Below are positions 17,297-23,930 of a stretch of DNA of 64,000 nt, one piece after another. This DNA comes from Streptomyces piniterrae (lineage in GTDB: Bacteria > Actinomycetota > Actinomycetes > Streptomycetales > Streptomycetaceae), in contig NZ_SUMB01000006.1 in assembly GCF_005048155.1 (NCBI RefSeq), forward strand, positions 248,001-312,000, in the 5' to 3' direction. Each line of letters starts with the position of its first letter. The first letter of the stretch is position 1. A program made the translations under genes and the position numbers. The notes under the pieces were generated by a model. It did not search any database. It saw nothing but the letters and a program-made list of their open reading frames with translations, and was not told the origin of the DNA.

Positions 17297-18448
17297 TCAA
17301 CTCCTCAGCAGCAGGGCCGAGGTGGGGACGCCCTCGCCCGCGGTGACCAGGCAGGTGGTGGCGTCCGGGACCTGCGCGGTGCTGGTGCCGCGCAGCTGTT
17401 TGACGCCTTCGGTGATGAGGTTGAAACCGTGGACGTACGCCTCCGAGAGGCCGCCGCCGGCCGTGTTGAGGGGCAGCCGGCCGCCGATCTCCAGGGCTCC
17501 GCCCTCGGTGAAGGCCGCGCCCTCGCCGCGCCCGCAGAAGCCGTATCCCTCCAGGGAGAGGGGGATCAGGGGGGTGAACGCGTCATAGATCTGTGCCACG
17601 TCGACGTCCTGCGGTCCGAGGTCGGCGCCCTTCCACAGGTGCCGGGCGGCGGTCCAGGCGGGGCCGGTGAGCGGATCGTCGTTCCAGTAGTTGACCATGC
17701 CGTGGTGCTGGGCGGGCAGGCCCTGGGCGGCGGAGTGGACATAGACCGGCCGGTGGCGGCAGTCCCGGGCGCGCTCGGCGGAGACCACGACGCACGCCAA
17801 CGCCCCGTCCGTCTCCAGGCAGTTGTCGAACAGGCAGAGCGGCTCGCTGATCCAGCGGGCGGTCATATACATCTCGCGGGTCAGCGGACGTTCGTACATC
17901 ATCGCGGCCGGGTTCTGGTTGGCCCGGTTGCGGCAGGCGAGCGCGACGTTGAAGAGATGGTCGCGGGTGGCGCCGTATTCGTGCATATAGCGGCGGGCCA
18001 GCATGCCGATCTCGTCGGCGGGGCGCAGCAGTCCGAAGGGCCGGGTCCACTGGCCCGGGGTGGGCAGCTGGACCCGGGTGTTCTTCCAGGGCCGGGGGCC
18101 CGAGCCGCGTTTGCGGGACCGCCAGGCGACGCCGACGTTCGCCTGACCGGTGGCGATGGCGGCGGCCAGATGGGCCACCGTCGCGCAGGAACCGCCGCCG
18201 CCGTAGCCGACCTTGGAGAAGTGGGTGACATCGCCGGCGCCGACGGCCTTGGCGATCTCGACCTCGTCCGTCTCCTCCATGGTGTAGGAGGCGAAGGCGT
18301 CCACCTCCGACGGCGCGATACCGGCGTCGTCCAGCGCCGCGAGGATCGCCCGGCAGGCCAACGTCTTTTCCGATTCCGGAAGTTGTCTGGCAAAAGGAGT
18401 CTGTCCGATGCCGGCTATCGCCGTAGCGTCCTTGAGGGTCGCCCCCAT
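17297..18448 (-). CDS. SCP2-type thiolase / lipid-transfer protein
   Basis: 383 residues, thiolase fold of the Ltp branch. Seen: N-terminal TAIAGIGQTPFARQLPESEK, GYGGGGSCATVAHLAAAI (cysteine present near the nucleophile position, unlike the paralogue at 6778), VDVAQIYDAFTPLIPL, and the loop NTAGGGLSEAYVHGFNLI. I choose ATG 18448 because GGAGG lies immediately upstream; the frame also contains a GTG at 18454 inside that ribosome-binding site. It heads the operon thiolase, DUF35 protein and enoyl-CoA hydratase, divergent from an acyl-CoA ligase. Expected to cleave a CoA-activated intermediate. Confidence 0.88.
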   Translation of the reverse strand: MGATLKDATAIAGIGQTPFARQLPESEKTLACRAILAALDDAGIAPSEVDAFASYTMEETDEVEIAKAVGAGDVTHFSKVGYGGGGSCATVAHLAAAIATGQANVGVAWRSRKRGSGPRPWKNTRVQLPTPGQWTRPFGLLRPADEIGMLARRYMHEYGATRDHLFNVALACRNRANQNPAAMMYERPLTREMYMTARWISEPLCLFDNCLETDGALACVVVSAERARDCRHRPVYVHSAAQGLPAQHHGMVNYWNDDPLTGPAWTAARHLWKGADLGPQDVDVAQIYDAFTPLIPLSLEGYGFCGRGEGAAFTEGGALEIGGRLPLNTAGGGLSEAYVHGFNLITEGVKQLRGTSTAQVPDATTCLVTAGEGVPTSALLLRS

Positions 18449-18502
18449 GGCCACCTCCGTGGTCGGCCGTCAGTGCTGACAGCCGTGGAGGCTACCGCTA
18501 AT

Positions 18503-18517
18503 CTGACGAACAGTCAG
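18503..18517. promoter_or_regulatory. Palindromic operator, copy 7 (CTGACGAACAGTCAG)
   Basis: Sits in the 91-bp divergent promoter between the thiolase operon and the acyl-CoA ligase, centred 30 bp before the ligase start and 62 bp before the thiolase start. A second arrangement of the same half-sites in inverted order (GTCAGTGCTGAC) occurs at 18469-18480. Confidence 0.8.
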
Positions 18518-18539
18518 TTCTTTCGCGGGAGGTAGTGCG

Positions 18540-20171
18540 ATGCACGGTGACCTGGAACTGCGGGCGGACCTGGAGTACGGCTCCATCCCCGGGCTGGTGC
18601 GTACGGCCGCGGAGCGGTACGGCCCCAGGGAAGCCGTGGTCGAGGGCCGCACCCGGCTGTCGTACGCCGAGCTCGGCGAACGGGTCGAAAGAGCGGCCGC
18701 GGCCTGTGTCGCCTCCGGTGTCGCGCCCGGCGACCGGGTCGCCGTCTGGGCCCCCAACACCCTCGACTGGATCGTCTCCGCCCTCGGTGCCGTAACCGCC
18801 GGCGCGGTCCTCGTCCCCGTCAACACCCGCTTCAAGGGCGCCGAGGCCGCCTACCTCCTGCGCCGCACCCGAGCCAAGATCCTCTTCATCACCGGCACCT
18901 TCCTCGGCACGTCCTACCTCGCCTCACTGCGCCGCGCCGCCCAGGAGGGCACCGGCCGGGGCCCGTTGCCCGGACTGCCGCACCTCGAACAGGTCGTGGT
19001 GCTCTCCGACGACGCCCCCGCCGACTTCGTCACCTGGAAGGACTTCCTCGCCACCGGAGAGGCGGTGCCCGCCGGGACGGTCCGCACCAGGGCCGACGCC
19101 CTGCGCTCCGACGCCCCCTCGGACATCATCTTCACCTCCGGCACCACCGGCCACCCCAAGGGCGCGGTGATCACCCACGCCCAGACCCTGCGCGCGTACG
19201 ACGTCTGGAGCGAACTGGCCGGCCTCCAGGAGGGCGACCGCTACCTCATCGTCAACCCGTTCTTCCACACCTTCGGCTACAAGGCCGGCATCATCGCCTG
19301 CCTGCTCCGCGGCGCCACGATGATCCCGCAGCCGGTCTTCAGCGTGGAGACCGCGCTCGCCAACATCGCCGCCGAGCGGATCTCCGTGCTCCCCGGTCCG
19401 CCCACCCTCCACCAGCAGATCCTCGACCACCCCGCCCGCGCCCTGCACGACCTCTCCGCGCTGCGCCTGGTGGTCACCGGCGCCGCCGTCGTCCCCCTGG
19501 AGCTGGTCGAGCGACTGCGCAGCGAGCTCAAGATCTCCACCGTCTTGACCGCATACGGCCTTTCGGAGAGCTCCGGCATCGTCACGATGTGCCGCCGCGG
19601 CGACCCGCCCGAGACCATCGCGTCGACCTCGGGCCGCGCCATCCCCGGTACCGAGGTCCGGATCGTGGACACGGCGGGCCGCACGCTGCCGCCCGGCGAC
19701 CCCGGCGAGGTACTGGTCCGCGGCTACACCGTGATGTCCGGCTACTTCGAGGACCCGGCCGGCACCGCCCGCGCGCTCACCCCCGACGGCTGGCTGCGCA
19801 CCGGCGACGTCGGCGTCCTCGACGAGGCGGGCAACCTCCGCATCACCGACCGCATCAAGGACATGTTCATCGTCGGCGGCTTCAACGCCTACCCCGCCGA
19901 AATAGAGCAACTCCTGGGCCGCCACCCGGACATCGCCGACGTCGCCGTCATCGGCATACCGGACCCCCGCCTCGGTGAGGTCGGCAAGGCGTACGCGGTC
20001 CGCCGGGCGGGCTCCTCCCTCACCGCCGACGACCTCATAGCCTGGTCCCGCCGGGAGATGGCCAACTACAAGGTCCCCCGCGAGGTCGCCTTCGTCCCCC
20101 GCCTCCCGCGCAACGCCAGCGGCAAGGTCCTCAAGACGCGGCTACGGGCGGGTGGTTCGGGCCCGGCGTGA
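18540..20171 (+). CDS. AMP-forming acyl-CoA ligase, FadD3-like
   Basis: 543 residues. Class I adenylate-forming enzyme that activates an acid as acyl-AMP and transfers it to CoA. Motifs: P-loop IIFTSGTTGHPKGAV (near residue 200), the A5-type segment TAYGLSESSG, TGDVGVLDEAGNLRITDRIKDM and the C-terminal catalytic lysine region NASGKVLKTRL. Similarity is closest, from memory, to ligases annotated FadD3, which in mycobacteria activates the HIP propanoate from cholesterol rings C/D. GGGAGG precedes ATG 18540. It is divergent from the thiolase operon under a shared palindrome. The substrate assignment is inference. Confidence 0.88.
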   Translation: MHGDLELRADLEYGSIPGLVRTAAERYGPREAVVEGRTRLSYAELGERVERAAAACVASGVAPGDRVAVWAPNTLDWIVSALGAVTAGAVLVPVNTRFKGAEAAYLLRRTRAKILFITGTFLGTSYLASLRRAAQEGTGRGPLPGLPHLEQVVVLSDDAPADFVTWKDFLATGEAVPAGTVRTRADALRSDAPSDIIFTSGTTGHPKGAVITHAQTLRAYDVWSELAGLQEGDRYLIVNPFFHTFGYKAGIIACLLRGATMIPQPVFSVETALANIAAERISVLPGPPTLHQQILDHPARALHDLSALRLVVTGAAVVPLELVERLRSELKISTVLTAYGLSESSGIVTMCRRGDPPETIASTSGRAIPGTEVRIVDTAGRTLPPGDPGEVLVRGYTVMSGYFEDPAGTARALTPDGWLRTGDVGVLDEAGNLRITDRIKDMFIVGGFNAYPAEIEQLLGRHPDIADVAVIGIPDPRLGEVGKAYAVRRAGSSLTADDLIAWSRREMANYKVPREVAFVPRLPRNASGKVLKTRLRAGGSGPA

Positions 20172-20190
20172 CCGGGGCGGCCCGCATCGA

Positions 20191-20270
20191 CTCAGGCCCC
20201 CTCGGCTCAGGCCCCCTCGGCTCAGGCCCCCTCGGCTCAGGCTCCTCGGCTCGGGCCCCGTCCGCTCAGG
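20191..20270. repeat. 15-bp tandem repeat (CTCAGGCCCCCTCGG), about 4-5 units
   Basis: Three perfect units and one or two degenerate ones, directly after the acyl-CoA ligase stop and touching the 3' end of the convergent DinB-like gene. Non-coding; may mark slippage or act in termination. Confidence 0.75.
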
Positions 20271-20850
20271 TCGCCGTCCAGTCCGGCCGCCGCCCGCTCA
20301 GCCCCACCACCCGGTCCAGCAGCGGAGCGTCGTCAGGCACCGGCACCACCGGCCCGAACAGCGACCCCCGCCCCTCTTCGTCCGCCCAGGACGCCAGCAG
20401 CGCGTAGGAGGCACCGAGACTGTCCTGGTCGGGCGCGTACTCCTGGCCCGTGGCGCGCGCCAGATCCCAGCCGTGCAGTACGAGCTCGTTGAGCGCGATC
20501 AGGCCCGCGGCGGCCCCGGGAAGCGTCACGCCACCCGCCTGCGTCTCGCCCTCCCAGGCCGCCGGATCGCGCCAGGCGTCCGCCATCTCCTCAAGGTTCT
20601 GGTCGAATACGGCGCGCCAGCCGGGCGCCACGTCCGGCACCGTCGCGCCGGGATTGGTGCTGGTCGTCGGCCCGAGATCCTTGCGCGCCGTGTCCCGGAA
20701 CGCACCGGCCAGCCCGACGAGATGCCCCAGGAGGTTGCGTACGGCGTATGTCTCGCAGGGGGTGGGCGCATCGAACTGGGTCTCATCGGTGTTCTCCGCG
20801 AGCCGCGCCACCAGCTGGGCCTGCGCCGCGAAGTCGATCATCTCGGTCAT
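20266..20850 (-). CDS. TIGR03086-family (DinB/mycothiol-dependent isomerase-like) metal-binding protein
   Basis: 194 residues. Helical-bundle protein of the DinB / maleylpyruvate-isomerase N-terminal type: FDAPTPCETYAVRNLLGHLVGLAGAF gives the first metal-ligand histidine, and ELVLHGWDLARATGQ gives the second. Family members bind a divalent metal and some use mycothiol as cofactor. Substrate unknown. It starts at ATG 20850 and lies between two acyl-CoA ligase genes; no palindromic operator was seen immediately before it. A detoxification role next to a catabolic locus is plausible. Confidence 0.85.
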   Translation of the reverse strand: MTEMIDFAAQAQLVARLAENTDETQFDAPTPCETYAVRNLLGHLVGLAGAFRDTARKDLGPTTSTNPGATVPDVAPGWRAVFDQNLEEMADAWRDPAAWEGETQAGGVTLPGAAAGLIALNELVLHGWDLARATGQEYAPDQDSLGASYALLASWADEEGRGSLFGPVVPVPDDAPLLDRVVGLSGRRPDWTAT

Positions 20851-20982
20851 CGTCCGGGTCCTTCCGTCGTCCAGGGGCTGGGCCCTCCCCCTCCCAGTGA
20901 AGACTCCTCCGCGGCCCGGGACTCATCGCCACACCGCCGGAAACCCCCGCCACGCCGTATCCGCCGCTACTCGGCGTACGGC

Positions 20983-22584
20983 TCACCCGGCGTACCGCTC
21001 CCGCAGAACCCCCTTCAGGACCTTGTTCAGCGGTCCGCCGCGCGGCAGCTCCGCCACGATCTCCAGCTGCTCCGGCAGCTTCTGGGTCATCAGCCCGGCC
21101 GCCCGCAGATGGCCGGTCAGAGCGGCCAGGGTGAGCGGCGGGGCCGCCGGATCGGCGAGCGTGACCACCGCGCAGACCCGCTCGCCGCGCTCGCGGTCCG
21201 GCAGCCCGATCACCGCGGCCTCCGCCACCGCCGGATGCGCGTGCACCAGGTCCTCGATCTCCTGCGCAGAGATGTTCTCGCCCTTGCGGATGATGATGTC
21301 CTTGAGCCGCCCGGTGAGCACGAGATGCCCGTCCTGGCGGAGATGCCCCAGGTCACCGGTGTGGAAGTAACCGTCGGCGTCGAACGCCTCGGCGGTCAGC
21401 GCCGGGTCGGTGTACCGCCGGAAGAGCATGGCGCCCTTGAGCGTCACCTCACCGGACTCCCCGGTCCCGGCCTCGGTCCCGTCCGCCCGTACGATCCGGA
21501 CCCGCGCCCCCACCACCGGTTTCCCGACCGTTCGCGCCAGCTGCTCATCGCTGTCGTACGGGGTCCCCATCGCGATCATCGGGCACTCCGTCATCCCGTA
21601 CCCGTGCACGATGGCGCAATCCAGCTCCCGCCCGGCCGCCGCGTACAGCTCCGGCGGCAGCGGTGCCCCGCCGCCAGACAGCAGCCGCAGCGAGGGAATC
21701 AGCTTGCCGCCGCCCGCCCGTCGCCGGGACTCGTCGAGAAACGCCTGGTAGAAGGCCGTACTGCCGCCGGCCATGGTCACCCCGCGGCGCCGGTAGACCT
21801 CCGCCGCCGCGCCCGGCTGGAAGGTGTCGAGTACGACCGCGGGAAAGCCGCTGACCAGCATCGCGATGACATAGTCCGGGCCGGCTATGTGCGCGTACGG
21901 GAAGGCGATGGAGCCGATGTCGGCCGCGGACATCCCGAGCGCGGTGGCCAGCCCGACGCCGCCGGCGACAAGGCTCGCGTCGGTGTGCTCGACACCCTTG
22001 GGGGCGGAGGTGGTGCCCGAGGTGTAGTAGATCCAGGTGGTGCGACCACTGCCGCTGCCACCGCCACCGTCGCTGTGGTCGTCGCCGCCACCGCCACCGC
22101 TGCCACGGTCCTCCCCGCCGGGCACGGCGTCCGGCACTCCGGCCGGATCCCCCTCCGGCAGCCCGCCCTCGACCGAGATCACCCGCACCCCGTCAGCGGC
22201 CACCTTCCGCACCATCGCGGTGTAGTCGAACCCCCGCCAGGTCCCCGGTACGAGCACATACTCGGCCGCCGACTCGGCCAGGATGAAGCGGACTTCGCGC
22301 TCCCGGTGCAGATGGACGACCGGGGTCTGCACGGCCCCGAGCCGGGCCAGCGCCAGCGAGGCGATCACCGTCTCGATCCGCGTGGGCAGCTGCCATGCGA
22401 CCCGCGTCCCGGGGCCGATCCCCAGCTCCCGGAATCCTGCCGCGGCCCGCAGCGCCTGGTCCCGTACCTCGTCGAAGGTCACGGTCCGCCCGTCGCCGTC
22501 GAAGAACATCGGCGCCCCGCGCGAGGCTTCCGCCCGGTACTCGACCAGTTCCCAGAGCGTCCGTACGCGGGCGGACTCGAACAT
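20983..22584 (-). CDS. AMP-forming acyl-CoA ligase
   Basis: 533 residues. Class I adenylate-forming ligase with P-loop WIYYTSGTTSAPKGVEH, VHGYGMTECPMIAMGTPY, GYFHTGDLGHLRQDGHLVLTGR, KDIIIRKGENISAQEIEDL and an ending PLNKVLKGVLRERYAG where the catalytic lysine is expected. An insert of Gly/Asp/Ser-rich sequence (roughly residues 145-175) sits just before the P-loop, encoded by runs of GCC/ACC triplets. ATG 22584 follows GGAGGCGCGCC. The palindrome at 22642-22656 lies upstream, tying it to the other catabolic genes. Possibly acts on a cyclic carboxylate. Confidence 0.87.
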   Translation of the reverse strand: MFESARVRTLWELVEYRAEASRGAPMFFDGDGRTVTFDEVRDQALRAAAGFRELGIGPGTRVAWQLPTRIETVIASLALARLGAVQTPVVHLHREREVRFILAESAAEYVLVPGTWRGFDYTAMVRKVAADGVRVISVEGGLPEGDPAGVPDAVPGGEDRGSGGGGGDDHSDGGGGSGSGRTTWIYYTSGTTSAPKGVEHTDASLVAGGVGLATALGMSAADIGSIAFPYAHIAGPDYVIAMLVSGFPAVVLDTFQPGAAAEVYRRRGVTMAGGSTAFYQAFLDESRRRAGGGKLIPSLRLLSGGGAPLPPELYAAAGRELDCAIVHGYGMTECPMIAMGTPYDSDEQLARTVGKPVVGARVRIVRADGTEAGTGESGEVTLKGAMLFRRYTDPALTAEAFDADGYFHTGDLGHLRQDGHLVLTGRLKDIIIRKGENISAQEIEDLVHAHPAVAEAAVIGLPDRERGERVCAVVTLADPAAPPLTLAALTGHLRAAGLMTQKLPEQLEIVAELPRGGPLNKVLKGVLRERYAG

Positions 22585-22641
22585 GGCGCGCCTCCAGGCT
22601 GCGAGCGGGCTACGGGCGGAGCGGAGGCGGCAAGCGTAGAA

Positions 22642-22656
22642 CTGACGAGTCGTCAG
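22642..22656. promoter_or_regulatory. Palindromic operator, copy 8 (CTGACGAGTCGTCAG)
   Basis: A perfect 7+1+7 palindrome, the most symmetrical copy in the window, centred 65 bp upstream of the ligase ATG at 22584. Confidence 0.85.
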
Positions 22657-22719
22657 GTCCAGGGAGTGTGCGCGGGGGCCTGGCTGTCGGCCAGACCCCC
22701 AATGCGTGCGCGACGTCCC

Positions 22720-22962
22720 TTACCGCGTGGCTGCGCTCTGCGGGGCGTACGGCCTGTGACTGTCCTGGGTGGTGAAGCCCTCGGGTATCGGCCTGTGGCT
22801 GTCCTGGGTGGTGAAGCCTTCGGATATCGGCCTGTGGCTGTCCAGGGCGGTGAAGCCGCCGGCTACCGGCGTGTGACTGTCGGCCATGGCGGGAGTCGCC
22901 GCGCCGCCGGCGGCGGCGGTCGCGATGGCGACCGTGACGAGAGTGCGCTTGATTCGGGTCAT
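22720..22962 (-). CDS. Secreted AfsS-like repeat protein (four 13-residue DSHxP repeats)
   Basis: 80 residues. An n-region with Arg/Lys and a hydrophobic core ends in TPAMA, a good Sec signal-peptidase site. The predicted mature chain begins DSHTP and consists of four copies of a 13-residue unit starting at D28, D41, D54 and D67 (consensus DSHRPIxEGFTTQ). ATG 22962 is preceded by CAGGAGTTGAG. The same leader, TCAACTCCTG plus flanks (18 of 20 bases on the + strand), precedes the repeat gene at 23429-23716, whose repeat core is DSTRPI, so the two are paralogues. AfsS proteins are known as small 13-residue-repeat proteins next to AfsR; a secreted version is unusual. Function unknown. Confidence 0.8.
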   Translation of the reverse strand: MTRIKRTLVTVAIATAAAGGAATPAMADSHTPVAGGFTALDSHRPISEGFTTQDSHRPIPEGFTTQDSHRPYAPQSAATR

Positions 22963-23428
22963 CTCAACTCCTGGGTGTAGGCGTCTCTTACCGGAAGAAG
23001 CTAGTCGCGCGACGGTCAAATGTTCGACTGATGTCTAGAAATAGTCGAAGAATGAGGAGATTCAACATTTTCTCGGGTGCGGCGGCTACAGCATGGTCTG
23101 CTGGGAACGGAAGCGCATTGGCCACGTCGAAATCAGCACCGGGCCATTTGTTTTGGCAGCCGTCTTCACATGCCGAAGGGACCGGGTTCGATGGCTCCCC
23201 CCTTGCTGCCATCGACACCGGTCCCTTCGATCCCCCGGGTCCCCCTAGATCCCCCGATTCCCCCGGGTCTTTCCCCCCGATTACCCCCGATTTCCCCGAC
23301 GCCGAATATCCCCCTTGGAACCTCCCGGTCCCTCCGTAATTCCGTGGATCCCCCCGGATCCCGTCATTCAGCGGGAAGTTCTGTATCCGGCGCTTACGGC
23401 CCCCGGTCTATGGGTTACGGCCTGCCGG
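22963..23428. other. 466-bp gap: AT-rich promoter region plus C-run tract
   Basis: Positions 22990-23085 are noticeably AT-rich and probably hold the promoter of the secreted repeat protein. Positions 23217-23377 contain many runs of 4-6 C (G-runs on the transcribed strand), which could form quadruplex or terminator-like structures after the afsS-like gene. No gene is supported. Confidence 0.5.
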
Positions 23429-23716
23429 CTACTGCTTGGGCTCGGCGATCGGCTGAGTGGTGTCCTTCACCTTGACGGCGCCCTGTCCCGGACCGGGACG
23501 GGTGCTGTCTTCCGGTGTGAGCGCGCTGTCGATGATCGGGCGCGTGCTGTCCATCGGCTGGATCGGGCGCGTGCTGTCCATGGGCTGGATGGGGCGCGTG
23601 CTGTCCATGGGCTGGATTGGACGTGTGCTGTCCATCGGCTGGATCGGACGAGTGCTGTCGAGCGGCTTGACGACGTCCTTGTCGCCACTCTTCTGTGCCT
23701 GGTTTTCGTTGCTCAC
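23429..23716 (-). CDS. afsS: AfsS-like repeat protein next to AfsR
   Basis: 95 residues without signal peptide or membrane segment. The core is five DSTRPI units, mostly in the 9-residue form MDSTRPIQP, followed by degenerate copies (DSTRPG, DTTQPI). AfsS of S. coelicolor is a small protein of tandem repeats with a similar MDxxxPxxP core, encoded immediately downstream of afsR and activated by AfsR; this gene has the same position, orientation and architecture. Start GTG 23716 has AGGAG about 10 nt upstream. Two adjacent 11-bp direct repeats at 23882-23903 fit an AfsR-type binding site. The identification rests on context and repeats, not on alignment. Confidence 0.75.
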   Translation of the reverse strand: MSNENQAQKSGDKDVVKPLDSTRPIQPMDSTRPIQPMDSTRPIQPMDSTRPIQPMDSTRPIIDSALTPEDSTRPGPGQGAVKVKDTTQPIAEPKQ

Positions 23717-23881
23717 CGTGGTTCAACTCCTGTGTGTGGGCGCTAAACGGCCCACCCGGCCAGCAACTCCCCCGTGGGTTGCCGGACGGGCGGACCAGGG
23801 CCGAACACCTTAGCGGTGGGGCCAGGTCACCGAGCCGCTTGCCCCCCGAGGCGGCGGACCGGTTGATAAGAGACTGACGGC

Positions 23882-23903
23882 TTGCGATGAACGATCGATA
23901 AAC
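23882..23903 (-). promoter_or_regulatory. Two contiguous 11-bp direct repeats, AfsR/PhoP-like site
   Basis: On the minus strand GTTTATCGATC is followed directly by GTTCATCGCAA, sharing GTT-ATCG. SARP regulators and PhoP bind 11-bp direct repeats of GTTCA type, and AfsR and PhoP are known to overlap at the afsS promoter. A TCTTAT at 23866-23871 could be the -10 element, about 10 bp downstream. Confidence 0.55.
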
Positions 23904-23930
23904 GTCTACGGGACCGTCGCTGAGTTGCTG

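Noticed and set aside
20152..22980. 942-residue open frame on the plus strand
   Set aside because: Antisense to the DinB-like protein, the acyl-CoA ligase and the secreted repeat protein; composition typical of high-GC shadow frames.
22720..23716. Lanthipeptide or other RiPP precursor interpretation of the repeat proteins
   Set aside because: No modification enzyme, protease or transporter gene is adjacent, and the position beside afsR fits AfsS-like proteins better; not fully excluded for the secreted one.
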